This document shows positions 34,500 to 47,037 of a stretch of 64,000 nt of DNA, piece by piece; position 1 is the stretch's first letter, and each line of letters starts with the position of its first letter. The stretch comes from Euphorbia lathyris (lineage: Eukaryota; Streptophyta; Magnoliopsida; Malpighiales; Euphorbiaceae): contig NC_088915.1 of assembly GCF_963576675.1 (NCBI RefSeq), positions 873,001 through 937,000 of the forward strand. Direction: 5' to 3'. The notes beneath the pieces were generated by a model that saw only the letters and a list, made by a program, of their open reading frames with translations, searched no databases and was not told where the DNA came from. A program made the translations under genes and the position numbers.

Positions 34500-35871
34500 C
34501 TGGCTATAATCCCTAACAAGCACAAGATATGATCTAAATTTATCAAAAGCAAAAACTACCGCGATCATCTCTTTTTCCGTGATTGAATAATTTTGTTGGA
34601 CCTCGTTGAGGGTCTTACTAGCATAGAAAATTGGACGAAAAATTTTATCCACCCGTTGGCCCAAACAAGCACCTACCGTCAAATCACTGGCATCGCACAT
34701 GAGTTCAAATGGGAGGTCCTAATTTGGTTTCACCATAATGGGTGCGTTAATTAGTTTTTCTTTAAGCATATTAAATGCAATTAAACACTTGGAAGAAAAA
34801 TTAAATTCTGCATCCTTGAGCAGTAGTTGAGTCAATGGGGTTGCTATTTTTGGAAAAATCCTTAATGAATCTCCTATAAAACCCGCATGACCCAAGAAAC
34901 TCTGAATTCCTTTTACATTAATTGGTGGAGGTAATTTTTCAATTACCTCAATCTTGGCCGGATCAACCGCGATTCCCTCCCCGGATACTTTGTGTCCAAA
35001 CACTTTACAATCTCGTACCATAAATTGACACTTTTTCCAACTAAGAGCGAGATTAGTATCCTCACATCGTTGAAGGACCTTATCAAGATTGTTTAGGAAA
35101 ATTTCAAAGGACGGTCCAAAAACCGAAAAATCATCCATGAAGACTTCCATGAAGTCCATAATCATTTCGGAGAATATAGCTATCAGCAACGTTCAAAGGT
35201 GGCGGGGGCATTACAAAGCCCAAATGGCATCCCCCTATATGCAAATGTCCCATAAGGACAAGTGAATGCTGTTTTTCTTGATCCGAAGGATCAACATGAT
35301 TTGCATATAACCGGATAAACCATCTAGGGTACAAAAGAATTGGTGTCCCGCCATTCTTTCCAACATTTGGTCAATGAACGGCAAGGGAAAATGATCTTTG
35401 CGGGTGGCTTCGTTAAATTTCCTATAATCTATGCATACCCGCCATCCGGTTACCTTTCTTGTAGGAATTAGTTCTCGTTGATCATTTCCATTACTATTGT
35501 GCCCCCTTTTTAGGAACACATTGAAACAAACTCACCCATTGACTATCGGAGATAGGAAAGATTATACCTGCGTCAAGGAGTTTGATTACCTCGGCTTTTA
35601 CCACCTCTTTCATGTTTGGATTGAGTCGTCGTTGTGGTTGCACGGAAGGTTTAATTTCGTCCTCCATAAAAATGCGGTGTGTGCAAATGGTGGGGCTAAT
35701 TCCCTTGATATCGTGAATGGTCCACCCAAATGCTCCTTTGTATCTTTGTAACACCGCAATCAATGCTTCCTCCATTTCCTCTGTCAAAAGAGAAGATATA
35801 ACAACGTGTAAGAAATTAGGAGGTTGTAAAAACACACATTTCAAATTAGGAGGCAAGGGTTTAAATTCCAA
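34500..35871 (-). pseudogene. Athila-1 reverse transcriptase and partial RNase H
   Basis: The frame at 35871-35494 holds the RT N-terminus (EFKPLPPNL, then YKGAFGWTIHDIKGISP). 35519-35235 holds WRVCIDYRKFN and the FPLPFIDQMLERMAG block. 35189-34719 holds the catalytic FMDDFSVFG (YMDD-type) and the thumb with FLGHAGF. 34700-34506 starts RNase H (CDASDLTVGACLGQ, then YSITEKEM). Blocks are separated by frameshifts. Homology ends in RNase H at about 34500. Confidence 0.88.
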
Positions 35872-36171
35872 AGTGGGGCTCTTTGAGAGACGACTTTGGT
35901 TTAGCTTTACTATCCCGGTCCAAACTCTCGAACCGGTTCTTTGCCCACAAACATTGTTTTATCTCGGAGGAGTATTCAAAGGGCTTATTTAATGGCTCCT
36001 TATCCACGTGCTCATCACCATTTGAATCGGAAAGAGGTTTCCGTGGAGGTCCTATCACACAAATTCTCAACAAACATATCAATAGTATCCATAGAGTAAA
36101 AAATTGCAATCTTCCATGGTATTAGAAGGAAATATCATGGAATTATATACGTTGAACACTACCTCTTCATC

Positions 36172-37198
36172 TTACAACCGTAGTATGAGCTTACCTTCGT
36201 GAACATCTATGAGAGTTCTACCTGTTGCAAGAAATGGTCTACCTAGGAGGATGGGTACCGAATCGTCTTCCGCCATGTCAAGCACCATAAAATCGACAGG
36301 GGAAATTAACTTGTCCACTTTCACCAAGACATCCTCCACAACTCCTTTTGGCCGGGCAATTGATCTATCGGCCAATTGAAGCGTCATGTTGGTTGGCTTT
36401 GGCTCCCCCAATCCGAGCTTCCTAAAAATGGACAAAGGCATTAGATTGATACTAGCACCTAAATCACATAAAGCTCTACTAAACTCAACATTACCAATTG
36501 TGCATGGAATGGAAAAACTTCCTAAATCTTTGAGTTTAGGTGGGAGTTTATTCATTATAATTGCGGAGCATTCCTTCGTTAGCGCTACCGTTTCATTTTG
36601 TTCTAAATCCTCTTTTTGGCAAGGATTTCTCTAAGAGACTTTGCATAGGTGGGCATTTGTTCCAATGCCTCCGCAAATGGGATGTTGATATGAAGCTTCT
36701 TAAAAATTTCCAAAAACTTGCCATATTAGTGATTTAATTTTTCCTTTTTTAACCTTTGTGGAAATGGGAGCTTTGGTACATAAGTCCTAATTGGATCACT
36801 AACATCTTTTATTATTATCTAAGGAAGTCACAGTTTTTGGGTCTAAACCGGGCTTACTTACCACTTCCGGTTTGTTACTTACCTTTGGAGCGGTCGGAAT
36901 CGCCTTTGGAACTGATGGTTCCAAACCCTTACCACTATGGAGTGTAATCGCTTGTTCGGTCTCCCGATTCTTAGGCCTTATGTTTTGTTCGGTATTGGTT
37001 GGGAGAGAACCTTGTTATCTCTCTTGTTGATTGCGATTTAATTGGGCCACTTGATGCCTCAAATCCATACAAAAGCCTCATTATCAGCAAGACGGAAACA
37101 TATTTCTTTAAGGAGATTAATTACCATGGAGTCTTGCATGTTGCTAGGAGGTTGAGAAGTTTTTCCTCCTTGGGATTGGGGGATTGACCCAAACCTTG
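36172..37198 (-). pseudogene. Athila-1 gag C-terminus and retropepsin-like protease
   Basis: Protease at 36555-36172 has the Athila-type active site ALCDLGASINLMP and the later ILLGRPFLAT, with an intact frame of 127 residues. Upstream to 37198 the gag/linker sequence (LKEICFRLADNEAFVW) is interrupted by several stops and frameshifts. It continues across CACTA-1 into the gag zinc-knuckle part at 41441. Confidence 0.85.
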
Positions 37199-37959
37199 CT
37201 CCACTACAAGAAATTTGGTCTATAACGAGAGTCAATCTCGTCGTGAATTGTATAAATACCGTCGTTATTAACTTATAACGACCGTATATACCGTCGTCCA
37301 CCCTCGTTAAAACCTTTGAGGTTAAAGGTATTAACGACGGTATACCATGTCCCGTCGTTAAAATTAAACAATGACCGTATGTAGCTCATCGTTGCTACTC
37401 ACAATAATGACTGTCGTTATTAACTATTTCACTATCGTTATTAAGACATTTTAATGAGTGAACAAATGGTCATTATTTACATAATTCACCGTCGTTATTA
37501 TGACAATTTAACGAGTGAATAACGATCATTTTTTCCGGTCCTCATCGTGGTTATTATTAAATTTTAATGAGTGAATAAATGGTCATCATTTTCATAAATC
37601 ACCGTGATTGTGATTACATTTTATTGAGTGAATAGACAATGGTTATTTCCATATGGTACCATCATTAGAAATGATATTTACAACTATAATTCGATCGTTA
37701 AATAACGAATGTGCCGACTTTAAAAATTATTTAAATATCTAATCCAATAAAAAAATTTCAATAGTTGAAACATATATAATAAATGTGGGTTGCTATTTAC
37801 CGCCACTATTTTCCCACTTACCACCTTGTTTTTACATTTTTACCCTTTTACTCTTTTTTTTCAAAATAAAGATTTTCAACCCCTTCCCCCACTTTTCAAA
37901 CTCCTCCCCCCACTTTTCAAAATCTTAACCTCATTTGAACATTTCAATTCGAAAACATC

Positions 37960-40339
37960 ATGGCGGGTCGTGGAGGTCGAGGAAAAGGGTTGTTCAGTCC
38001 ACCGGTACGTGTTTAAACTGTTAAAAATGTTTTTTTTTTAAATTTTGTCTGGGCTGGCAGAAATGCCCGCCCTTTGAACTGTAGGGGCGGGCCTTTTGGC
38101 CCACTAAAGCCAAAATCCCCGGCCAAAATCCTGGGGATTTTGGCCAGGGCGGGCCGACATCCCGCCCAGGCAAAATCTTGGGATTTTGCCTAACCCTTGG
38201 GCAAAATCCCTGGATTTTGCTCCAGCCGGCCGTTTGGTCCGCTCAGGCAAAATCCGGCAGGGATTTTGCCCCGAAATTACGTATAGGCGGGATGTTTCGC
38301 CCGTCCGGACAATATTCTGTTTTTTTATTTTTAATATTTATTTTGTTTTTTAATTTTGTTATACATTGTAGCAGACCTTTGTTTCAGCGGTTGATCGTGA
38401 ACCAAATAAGCGTGGTGTCACAGCTTCTGCTCAGAGGACCAAAAAAATAGATAAATTGATGGCAGATGCACAAAGGGCGCACGAGACAGTTCATCAGCCC
38501 ATGGACGAGGATTACGTTGCCGTAGAGGCTGATAATGAGTCTTCCGAAGCCGATTCTTCCGATGACGATATTGTCCCAATTCTTCGATCGTCGAAGGCGA
38601 GAGGCAGTCGTATTGCTCATTATGAGTCATCTGGTAAATAATTTACATTATTTTTATGTTATTATTACTTGACTGTCATTGATTAAATGTTATGTGTGTG
38701 ATATAATTGCAGGGAGCAGCAGCAAAAGATCCAGGGATGCTGAACAGGATTGGATAGTGACGGATCCTGTCCCAGGTTGACCAGTAGATGGTTCTGTGAT
38801 TCCTAGTTTTTTGGGACATTTTGCTTATATGATGTGGAGCGGGCACATGAGGACCCAGCTCAGGGGCCATACTAGGGGGCATTATTGCAAGCAACTGATG
38901 AAATGGTACTTGACAGCTAGTCCATAGGTTAAGAAGCTTATACGAGATTCGAGACTGTCACACCTACCGAGTATCATGTACCCACACATTGATATGCCCC
39001 TGATATGTGCTTTTATCGAGCGTTGGCAGCCGGATACGTCATCATTTCACATGCCCTTCGGTGAGATGACTATTCTGCTACATGATGTGTGGGAGATTTT
39101 ACGTATACCAGTGGATGGCCAACTTGTGTCTACTGAAAGTGGAACAGAGCAGTCTAAGTCCGCAGTGATGGAGCTGTTTGGGGTGACTAAAGAGGAGCTG
39201 GAGAGTAAGCATTGGAAGGGCGGTGGTGTAGTTTGCAATTCCATCGTCTCTATGTGTTCCGTAGGTCGGATGTCAGATTCTGAGGCGATCGGGTGGATGT
39301 TTTTGTTATTAGGTTCTACTTTGTTTATAGACAAGAGTGGCGACCGTATCCGACCCGTATGCTTGATGGAGGTGCAGGATGGGGTAGAGGGCGTGGGTGG
39401 ATACTCATGGGGCTCAGCTACACTAGCTTACCTATACCGACAGCTAGGTATTGCTAGTAGAGGAGATTGTTCACAAATCACGGGATGCCTGACTCTTCTT
39501 TAGGCGTGGATATACGAGTATTTCTCGTGTTTCAAACCTCAGCGAGAGGGATACATCCCCCGACCAGATGATCCACGAGCTCGGATCTGGTCGTCGACAA
39601 AGCAGCCCAGGACTGATCAGCGGTTGAGAGAGTTACGTCTTCGTATTGACAGATTGACACCGTCCGAGGTACATTCATCACTTAATTATATTAGTACTGT
39701 ATTTATAATTTATTAATTTACTTGTATACGTATGCAGGTGATGTGGCTCCCGTACGGTCGTGATATAGTAGTCCGCACTCCTAGGACTATTTATAGGGGA
39801 TGGATACAATACCGGGATATAATGGAGCCGTATATGCCCGATCGATGCCTCCGTAAGTTGGGGTATGTCCAGATCGTGCCCATGCGGATTTTCACTGCCA
39901 CGAAGGTTGTACGTGATTGGCCTAGCTCTCGGTATAAGTTAGAGCATGCAACTGTGGTTGCCCATGATAGTTTGGAATTTTTTCCAGCGTCGTCTACACT
40001 TATGATGTTGATATACACTATCGCTGATACTTAGTCAGCATGTGATGAGGAGTACATGTCGTGGTATGTTCGATATTCACATCCGCAGGTCTTGCCCGAT
40101 ACGCAGGCACAGCAAGATGATGTTCTCAGTCGTTCGAACAGTGAGCTTGTAAGGCATTTGGATTGTGGTTGTTAATTTTAAACTAAATGTTAATTAAAAT
40201 TCTCAATTAATTATTGTTTTTCCAGTGGGTTACGCACTTTTCTAGCATCTCTTGTGGCGTGATAGCAGATTTACAACAGATCGATCCGGATAAGTCAGCT
40301 GAGTGGATGGATATCCTGGAGCATGCTATGAGTGATTGA
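37960..40339 (+). pseudogene. Plant mobile domain (PMD/MAIN-like) gene inside CACTA-1
   Basis: Exons 37960-38004, 38375-38633, 38713-39668, 39738-40148 and 40226-40339 join in phase to 594 codons with no frameshift. Residues 1-15 are Gly/Arg-rich (MAGRGGRGKG). An acidic Ser-rich part follows, then the PMD: PLICAFIERWQPDTSSFHMP, GEMTILLHDVWEILRIPVDG, RPVCLMEVQD, a WGSATLAYLYRQL block and VMWLPYGRD. PMD proteins such as MAIN and MAIL1 act in silencing and meristem maintenance, and many PMDs are transposon-borne. Nonsense codons stand at 38778-38780 (TGA), 38925-38927, 39501-39503 and 40032-40034 (TAG). All four would be CGA or CAG after one C-to-T change. Introns are kept, so it was not copied through mRNA. 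Confidence 0.85.
38041..38310. repeat. GC-rich palindromic repeats in PMD intron 1
   Basis: GGGATTTTG or GGATTTTGCC and the complementary GGCAAAATCC each occur several times, with GGCGGGCC/CCGCCC-like blocks between. Neighbouring sequence is AT-rich. The tract would fold into several overlapping hairpins. Confidence 0.75.
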
Positions 40340-40649
40340 GATCTGGCCAAATGATTAGGGACTGTTTTTTAAGTCGTTTTATTATCAATATTTTGCTACT
40401 CGTCAATTGTTTAAGTCGTTTTATTTTCTAAACAGTAATTTCAGTGAACAGTGATATCACTGAACATGCTATGACTGAATATTAATATTAGTGAACATTT
40501 ATAACCTGCAATAATATTAAGGTCATCAAACATAATATTACTAAACATTAAGTTCACTAAAGATTACTAAACATTAAGTTCATTAAATATCAATAAACAT
40601 TAAGTTCATTAAATATCAATAAACATTAAGGTCATCAAACATAATATTA

Positions 40650-41120
40650 CTATCTATATCCCGCAACAATAGCAAGTCTATCCCACTGTGCTCGCCGATC
40701 CGCATATAAGAGATCCCATCCTTCAACAGAACTCTGCCAACATTCACTCCAATTAACCAGTATAGGAGGTACTGGAAAATTACTAGACAAATCTAGCCGA
40801 ATAAAATGTTCGTACGCACCTAAATGAGCTATAATAATCTCACGTTGTGGTCGTGTAGCAGTCGAGGGTGCATATAACGGTAGCACCGTACCACATGAAA
40901 ATAAGCTATCACCTTCAGCGTAGCCGAAAAAAAAACAGCCGCAGTATATAATGAGGCAATGGGATACAAGTCCTCCCAAACTGTCAACCAATGTGCTTGA
41001 GTGCAACCACCACCATTCCAAGAAATTCGCCTTATTGCCGCTTCTATGCCGCCAAAGTAGATTGGTTGGTATATGCTACGTTTAGCAATGATTTCATTTG
41101 CTATACGCTTCTATCCACTC
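40650..41120 (-). pseudogene. OTU-like cysteine-protease-domain C-terminal fragment
   Basis: The minus-strand frame (YFGGIEAAIRRISWNGGG, then HWLTVWEDLYPIASLYTAA) leads, after a shift in a T-run near 40935, into REIIIAHLGAYEHFIRLDL, FPVPPILVNW and WDLLYADRRAQW. This order resembles the C-terminal half of OTU-like domains carried by plant transposon proteins, where the HF motif holds the catalytic His. The N-terminal half with the catalytic Asp and Cys is absent. It lies antisense and 3' to the PMD gene. The family assignment rests on pattern memory and is moderate. Confidence 0.5.
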
Positions 41121-41440
41121 ATCTGTCGGTGTCCTTATGGATAAACGCACCAAAGAAGAAAAAAGTTACAAATTTTTTAAAATTTTAAGCGCCAAAATTT
41201 CGAAAAGTTTTTATGAAGGTAGTTTTAGAATAACAACTGTATTCCTTTTGTGGTTAATAAATGATATATTAATAACTAGAGTAATATATGTTATTAACTA
41301 CAAGTTTAATTTATAGTCGTTACAAATGTAGTTGTTAGCGAGAGTACTTTTTTACCCACATAGAAAAGCTTTTTTAACGAGGGTATCACAAGTACCTTCG
41401 TTAAATTTGGTCGTTATAGAATAGATTTCTTGTAGTGCTC

Positions 41441-42641
41441 CTTGTATTCATTATGAAATCCGGATGGGAGCTTCAACACCTTTTGATTGTTGCCATACGA
41501 TAAATTTGCATGTTGGTGTTGAGGCCTCCATCCGTTGTTATTATTATTATGGTGGTGATAAGCATATGAATTATGATAGGAGTTGTAGTTAGAATTGTAC
41601 CTTGGATGTCCCCCTATATACCTTACACTTTCGGCATCACCGGCAAAAGGACTTCCAGCTTGGCAATCTTGCCCATGATGATCCCCACCGCAATGCGAGC
41701 ACATTAGGATTTGTGTTGTATTTTTGAGGCTCAGTCTAGCTTCTTATTCATTTCGACCATGGAAATCTTAGGAGCCTTGTCTTCCACGGAAAATGTTTGA
41801 TGTCGCGAGGGTCCGACAAGCCGATCTTCTTGCCATTGGACGCTTTTTCTAGCTAACTCGTTGATAAGTTCACAAGCCTTGCTTGCCGATTTCCTAAACA
41901 AATCCCCACCTGCGGCGGAATCCACGATTGCATGATTATAGGAGTTAAACCATGATAGAATGTACTTACAAGATCGTGCTTGGGGATGTCATGATGTGGG
42001 AAATTTCGGAGCAACTTTCGAAACCTAGCCCAAGCTGAGTGAAGGGCCTCGTATTCAATTTGCCTAAAGGAAGTGATATCATTTCTCAACTTAACCGTCT
42101 TGGATGGCGGGAAGTAGTAGGAAAGGAACTCCTTCTCAAGCTTCTCCCATGATGTAATTGATCCCGCCTCCAACGAGTGCAACCATTCCAGCGCTTGACC
42201 TGTCAAAGAGAAAGGAAAAAGCTTTAGACATACGGCTTCAACCGGAACACCATTTTGCCGAGAAGTATCGACACACATTAGAAATTTATCGAGATGTTCA
42301 TTGGGGTTCTCATGAAGTTCTCCTCCAAATTGACCGAGTTGTTAGATCAATTAGATTATGCTCATCTTAATCTCATAGGTGTTGGCCGGAATGGTGGGAG
42401 CAACGATTCCATTGCGATTTTGGGGCCTATGCGGAGCAAGGATCTCCATTATTGTTCTTGTGTCATTACCTCCTCCAGTTCGGACGTTGTTCACGGGTTG
42501 GATGGGTGGTCTTTGGTTTGCCTCGGGTTGGTTGGCTTTGTTGTTGAAATTGGCCATCTTTTCTCTTCGGATCCTACAAAGAGTACGTTCAATTTCAAGA
42601 TCAATAGGAACGAGAGTACCACTTCGAGATTGGGTGTGCAT
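41441..42641 (-). pseudogene. Athila-1 gag
   Basis: The N-terminus at 42641 leads, after a frameshift near 42350, into the gag core (FPFSLTGQALEWLHSLEAGS, then SWEKLEKEFLSYYFPPSK), and after another near 41930 into the hinge. A C-X2-C-X3-H-X4-C knuckle (CSHCGGDHHGQDC) stands at about 41704-41666, the spacing usual for Athila gag. The Asn/His-rich tail runs into CACTA-1 at 41440. Confidence 0.88.
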
Positions 42642-42776
42642 AAACTAAAGAAGTAAATAAAGAAAATATGAACAAGAAAGAATATTGTTAGTAAAATTGT
42701 ATATAAACAATTTATACAAAAAGAATGCTTAGACTAACAATAAAACGTTTTGGTCTAATATTGCAAGAAAATATAA

Positions 42777-42795
42777 ATCCCCGGCAACGGCGCCA
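42777..42795 (-). other. Primer-binding site, tRNA-Asp
   Basis: The + strand ATCCCCGGCAACGGCGCCA equals the 3' end of plant tRNA-Asp(GUC) plus CCA over 19 bases. On the element strand it is TGGCGCCGTTGCCGGGGAT, the usual Athila/Tat primer site. Confidence 0.9.
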
Positions 42796-44233
42796 AAAAC
42801 TTGATAGTTAGAATCTAGTAGTGCGGTAAAATATTATGATAAGTGTTATGGTTATAGATATGATCTTTCTATGTGCTTTCAAACTCTACTAGACGCTACT
42901 ACATAGGGGCAAGTGTACCTCGTCGTATCAAGTAATAATCCGGTTAAGACCGGATATCGAATCCACAGGATTTATATCTACAAGTATTAAACTACTCGGT
43001 TCTACACGTTATCTAAGCGGTGAATACTTTAGCTTGGGTTGGGTGACAACTACAAACTACTCCTAAACTACGGTGAAACAGACTCATGTAATTCAAACTC
43101 TTAATGAAGTGCTACGGGAGATGATAAGTTATAACATATGATAAATAACTCAAAATGTATTACGATTAATATTTTACTCTTGCAAAGACGATTATTTATA
43201 GACCGAACAACTCTGTGAGGTTCTAGGGTCGTGATTTCCTCTTAAGGCGACTCTAATTCTTAGGATCAGAAACTAGGGCCCGTAAGTTCCGTGGCTTCTC
43301 AATTCCTACAGTTTCCGGCTTGTCAACTCCGGTAAGGCAACACCTATGTGAATCCTAATAGATTTCAGAGCTCGTAAGCGACCTACACAATAATCAATTA
43401 TAAGTATCAAAGTAAGCAATAAATACCAACACATATAGAGGAAATGAAATCGTAAATCATATATTATAAATGTGGAATGTATAAAAGTGGAATACAACCA
43501 AGCATAGTACATAGGAAGAGTACAAGCTAGTTAACAAGCAGAAAGGAAGAAGCACTAGTACAGAAATGGCTTTTAATTACGTCTTATTAGCACGGTTTTA
43601 TTATTAACCGTAGTTAAAGGTTATTGGAATCGGTTGTTACCGACACTAATGATGTCTTATTGGCCACGGTCAATATACAAAACCGACCTTAATAACCTTC
43701 ATTTTTATTTCTGTGTTTAATTAAGAGTTATTAGCGTCGGTTTTGTAATTGACCGTGGCTAATAAAGCATAATTGGAGTCGGTTGTTTCAAACAACCGAC
43801 TCCAATGAGTCATTATTAGGTTCGACCGTTTACATAGCGGATCCTAATATCCTTTTTCCTTTTTACCAAATTCGCAGATCTAAGAAAACTCATTCGCGTG
43901 TTTTGAATTCTTTTCCTAATTCCTAGACCTAAGAAGATCTTCATCTCAAAATCTTCCTACCAAGGTCTCACCATTCCAAGACTTTTACTCTTCTAAAAAC
44001 TCAGCGAGGGTCACAAAATTGTGTCAATAGTCCAACTGGTTATTTTAGAAGAAAGCATAATCCCGGGATTCAAGAAGACGATACTAAATTTTCACAGGTT
44101 CAAAACATAATTTTTTCTGGTTTCTTGTTGAAAGTAAGATACATAATCTAATTATGCAATTAGTTCTTAATTTCGAAGTGTTCCTTCAAATCTTGTTGAT
44201 AACAGTCCACTCTTTGTAATTGAGAGAAGAGTT

Positions 44234-45055
44234 AGCTCTAGAGTTGTTGTCGACCGTCATAGAATCCGGATCCGGCCGTGGCCTCATCCTAACACCAACG
44301 AGGTTATGAGAGCGCATCAGATAATCGGGAGGGTGCAGAGAGAACAAAGGATTCAGTTTGGAGTGAAGACTCCTAAGACTATTATCGCAATCACACCGAC
44401 TTATGTGCGAACTTTCCAAATGCTGCATTTGACCGGTGTTATGCACTCACTCTTGCTTGTCCTTTACGACCTTATTTGGATTGTGGTGGAAGCCGGTGGC
44501 ATCACTAACGAAACTATGTCCATCATCACGAAATCGGCACTCAAGACTATCCATATTGGATTTAAAGAGAGAATGTCGAATTCCTGGGAGGGAGGCCATA
44601 AATTGGAGGCCAAAATGCGGCTTGCTGCTTTGAGGTACCACTTTTTTTCTTTTTTGCTTGATTAGTTCGATGCTTAGATGTGGCCTTTTGCTTCTCCGTC
44701 TAGTATTTTGAATGTTAAAGTGAAGTAAATTTTAAGTCGGCCAATTTTAAATTGAATTACGGAGAAGTAGGGAATTAGACTGTTTTACTTGTTATTAGAG
44801 TGTGAACTGATGCGGTTAGATTTGTTTCTGTGGTGGAGCAGAGTTGTGAGAGAGAAGAAGCTGGATGGGGTAGTGTTGTTTGCAGATGAGAATATAGAAA
44901 TTCCTCTGTCTCTTTTGAAGGATCCTTCAATGGTGGAGCCTTTAGCAAGCTGTGAGCGGCAAGTTATGCTTTGGTGGCTCCGTGTTGAAGCCCGAAGTAA
45001 TAGCAAATTTCCTCCTGGATATGTTTTTCATCCTTCACCTTTACTACTATTCTAG
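44234..45055 (+). pseudogene. IRX14: Captured IRX14-type GT43 glycosyltransferase fragment
   Basis: IRX14 is a Golgi GT43 protein for xylan backbone synthesis in secondary walls. Exon-like block 44234-44634 encodes the linker and first part of the catalytic domain (EVMRAHQI, IIAITPTYVRTFQMLHLTGV, LIWIVVEAGGITNET, WEGGHKLEAKMRL). A donor GAG/GTACCA and an acceptor at 44841 join in phase to 44842-45055 (VVREKKLDGVVLFAD). Directly after FAD the frame jumps to the C-terminal IEIPLSLLKDPSMVEPLASC and LWWLRVEA, so most of the catalytic core after the metal-binding region is deleted. The N-terminal membrane anchor is also missing. The frame itself is open through the splice. Confidence 0.85.
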
Positions 45056-45506
45056 TGTTCTTATGGTACAATTTTGATCTATGAAAATCATTTGATTTTA
45101 TTTACTTTGCCATTGCATATTTGATTGTCGATTACATTTTATTTATAGGAATTGATGGATTTTTGGGTTCTAGAAAGTTGCACAGGAATACCTTTGAGTG
45201 AACCTAACATCATGGTGGTATTTTGGGTTTATAACAATATTGTTTGGTAATGTGCACATTACTTTGTCATAATTGAGAGATGGTGGAGAGAGGGTGAATG
45301 AGCTGTTGATGGACACAAATGATCTTCAATGTTCTCCACAGCTAAAACAGTGCAGGGATCACTAAACCTCTGATATTGGGTGGGATTGGGAAAATAGTCA
45401 ATTAGGTAATTAATTAGGAGGTCTGACTTTGGAAATGTAGTGGAATAAATTATGTTTAAATCGGTGAGCTTCTGGCTGCTCCAAATGAAAACTCTGATGA
45501 GCTTCT

Positions 45507-47037
45507 AATGTTTGATAATCAGGAGGATGAATACGAAGTCTTCAATCTGTGAATCATTCATAAGAAAAACAGGTACATTTTCACTGATTCGTTGGACAAT
45601 TGATACATGTGAATTGATGTAAAACCATTTTACTGATCTTATGCTGATTTATCTGCAGGACCGAGGAAAATAAGGATCTACCTGAAAATGCTCCTGAAGG
45701 CCAATTCCAAATATGACAAAATAGAAGTACGGTGTCTGTGATGAACTGACAAATATGATAAATATGACAACATTTTTCTCTTTTTTTCTTCCTTTATACT
45801 CTATTATTGTGTATGCACAAAGAATTGTATACTAGTTGCCGCCTTTTGGAATTTGCAGGAGCATGTCTTCAGTGTTTGTGAACTCCTTTGGGCAAACTTA
45901 TACGACTTTCAGAAATTTAATTAAGAAATCCGGTGGTGAACCATATTTCACACTCATTAGGCTACAAGTTAGTATGACTCAACTAATTACACATCTTCTT
46001 TTACTCGAGGTGGCTCATCTTGAGGTGACTTTGAACGTATAGCCTTTTATGTTCTAAGAATTGCTATTGTCGCCTTCGATGTATATGAATTTTTTCTAGT
46101 AAAACAAATCATTTAACTATTGTAGTTGCATTTTCTTATTAAGAAAACCATTCAGGAAACATGTAAGTACTTCTATTGTAAAACTAACAGCACACACGTG
46201 TAACTGTCAATGATTACTGTTCTTGCAGGTCATAGCACGCCAGTGTTTGGAAGCTCTAGATTACTTGCTTCACTTGGGAATTATTCATTTTGATCTGAAG
46301 CCTGAAAATTTTCTGATGAAGAGTTACGGAAGATGTGAAATAAAAGTAATTGATCTCAGAAGAAATTGCTTTCTATCGGACAACTTGTGCCTATATGTAC
46401 AATCTCGTTGCTATAGAGCCTCGGAAGTCATTCTTGGTCTTCCTTATGATCAAAAGATTGACTTGTGGTCTCTCGGCTGCATCTTGGCCCGAGCTAATCT
46501 CTAGCGAAGTAAGTCAAAAGTTGTATGCATCTATGATCTTATGGGTTGCTTCAGCATCACTAAAGTTCTAACTTTGAGTATCCATGTCTTTATCAGGTGC
46601 TATTTTGAAATGATACAGTTGTAATGATGCTTGCACGTGTGGTCAGGATGTTCAGGATGTTCGGTCCTCTCGATCATGAGATGTTGTGAGGTCAGGAAAC
46701 TCATAAGTACTTCACAAAAGAATATGATCTCTATCATGTAAATGAGGTCAGTTCCCCATATTTTCCTCCACTCTAAGAAACACGGAACTCTGAAACATGC
46801 ATCGTTTTTTCCCTACCGCTGATAATAGAATCCGAACCTGACTAATTCTTCTACCAGGAAATGAACCAACTAGAATGATTAATCCCAGAGGAGTCTTCAT
46901 CAGAGCATCATTTGGGAACTTCTGATGTCGAATTTATGGACTTCGTGACGAGTTTGCCCGAGGTTAATCCTTCGAGGCACATCCGACTGCAAAGGAGGCA
47001 CTCCAGCACCCTTGGCTAGTGTATTCATAGGAGTTTG
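45507..47037 (+). pseudogene. Captured DYRK-family protein kinase fragment
   Basis: Exon-like pieces appear at about 45507-45571 (EDEYEVFNL), 45660-45716 (TEENKDLP), 45857-45970 (HVFSVCELLWANLYDFQKFN), 46229-46504, 46625-46747 (HKYFTKEYDLYHVNE) and 46858-47037. The fourth has the C-lobe: IARQCLEALDYLLHLGIIHF, DLKPENFLMKSYGRCEIKVI, SEVILGLPYDQKIDLWSLGC. This is the plant DYRK pattern. The Gly-rich loop, VAIK Lys and alpha-C Glu are absent. The HCD motif is HFD, DLG is DLR and APE is ASE. Frameshifts and stops interrupt several pieces. Retained introns show DNA-level capture. Confidence 0.82.

Larger units (their letters stand above)
37202..41437. mobile_element. CACTA element 1, carrying a plant-mobile-domain gene
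   Basis: The termini are CACTACAAGAAATTTGGTC at 37202 and its near complement ending TTTCTTGTAGTG at 41437. The 3-bp duplication CTC (37199-37201, 41438-41440) and the uninterrupted gag on both sides prove insertion. Sub-terminal regions repeat CCGTCGTTA and TAACGAC motifs many times. The 4.2-kb interior has no CACTA transposase. It holds a split PMD gene (+) and an OTU-like fragment (-). Non-autonomous. Confidence 0.92.

Noticed and set aside
37202..41437. Autonomous CACTA with transposase
   Set aside because: No TNPA- or TNPD-like sequence was found on either strand.
45836..46571. Functional kinase gene
   Set aside because: No N-lobe, altered HCD, DLG and APE motifs, frameshifts, and location inside a CACTA element.
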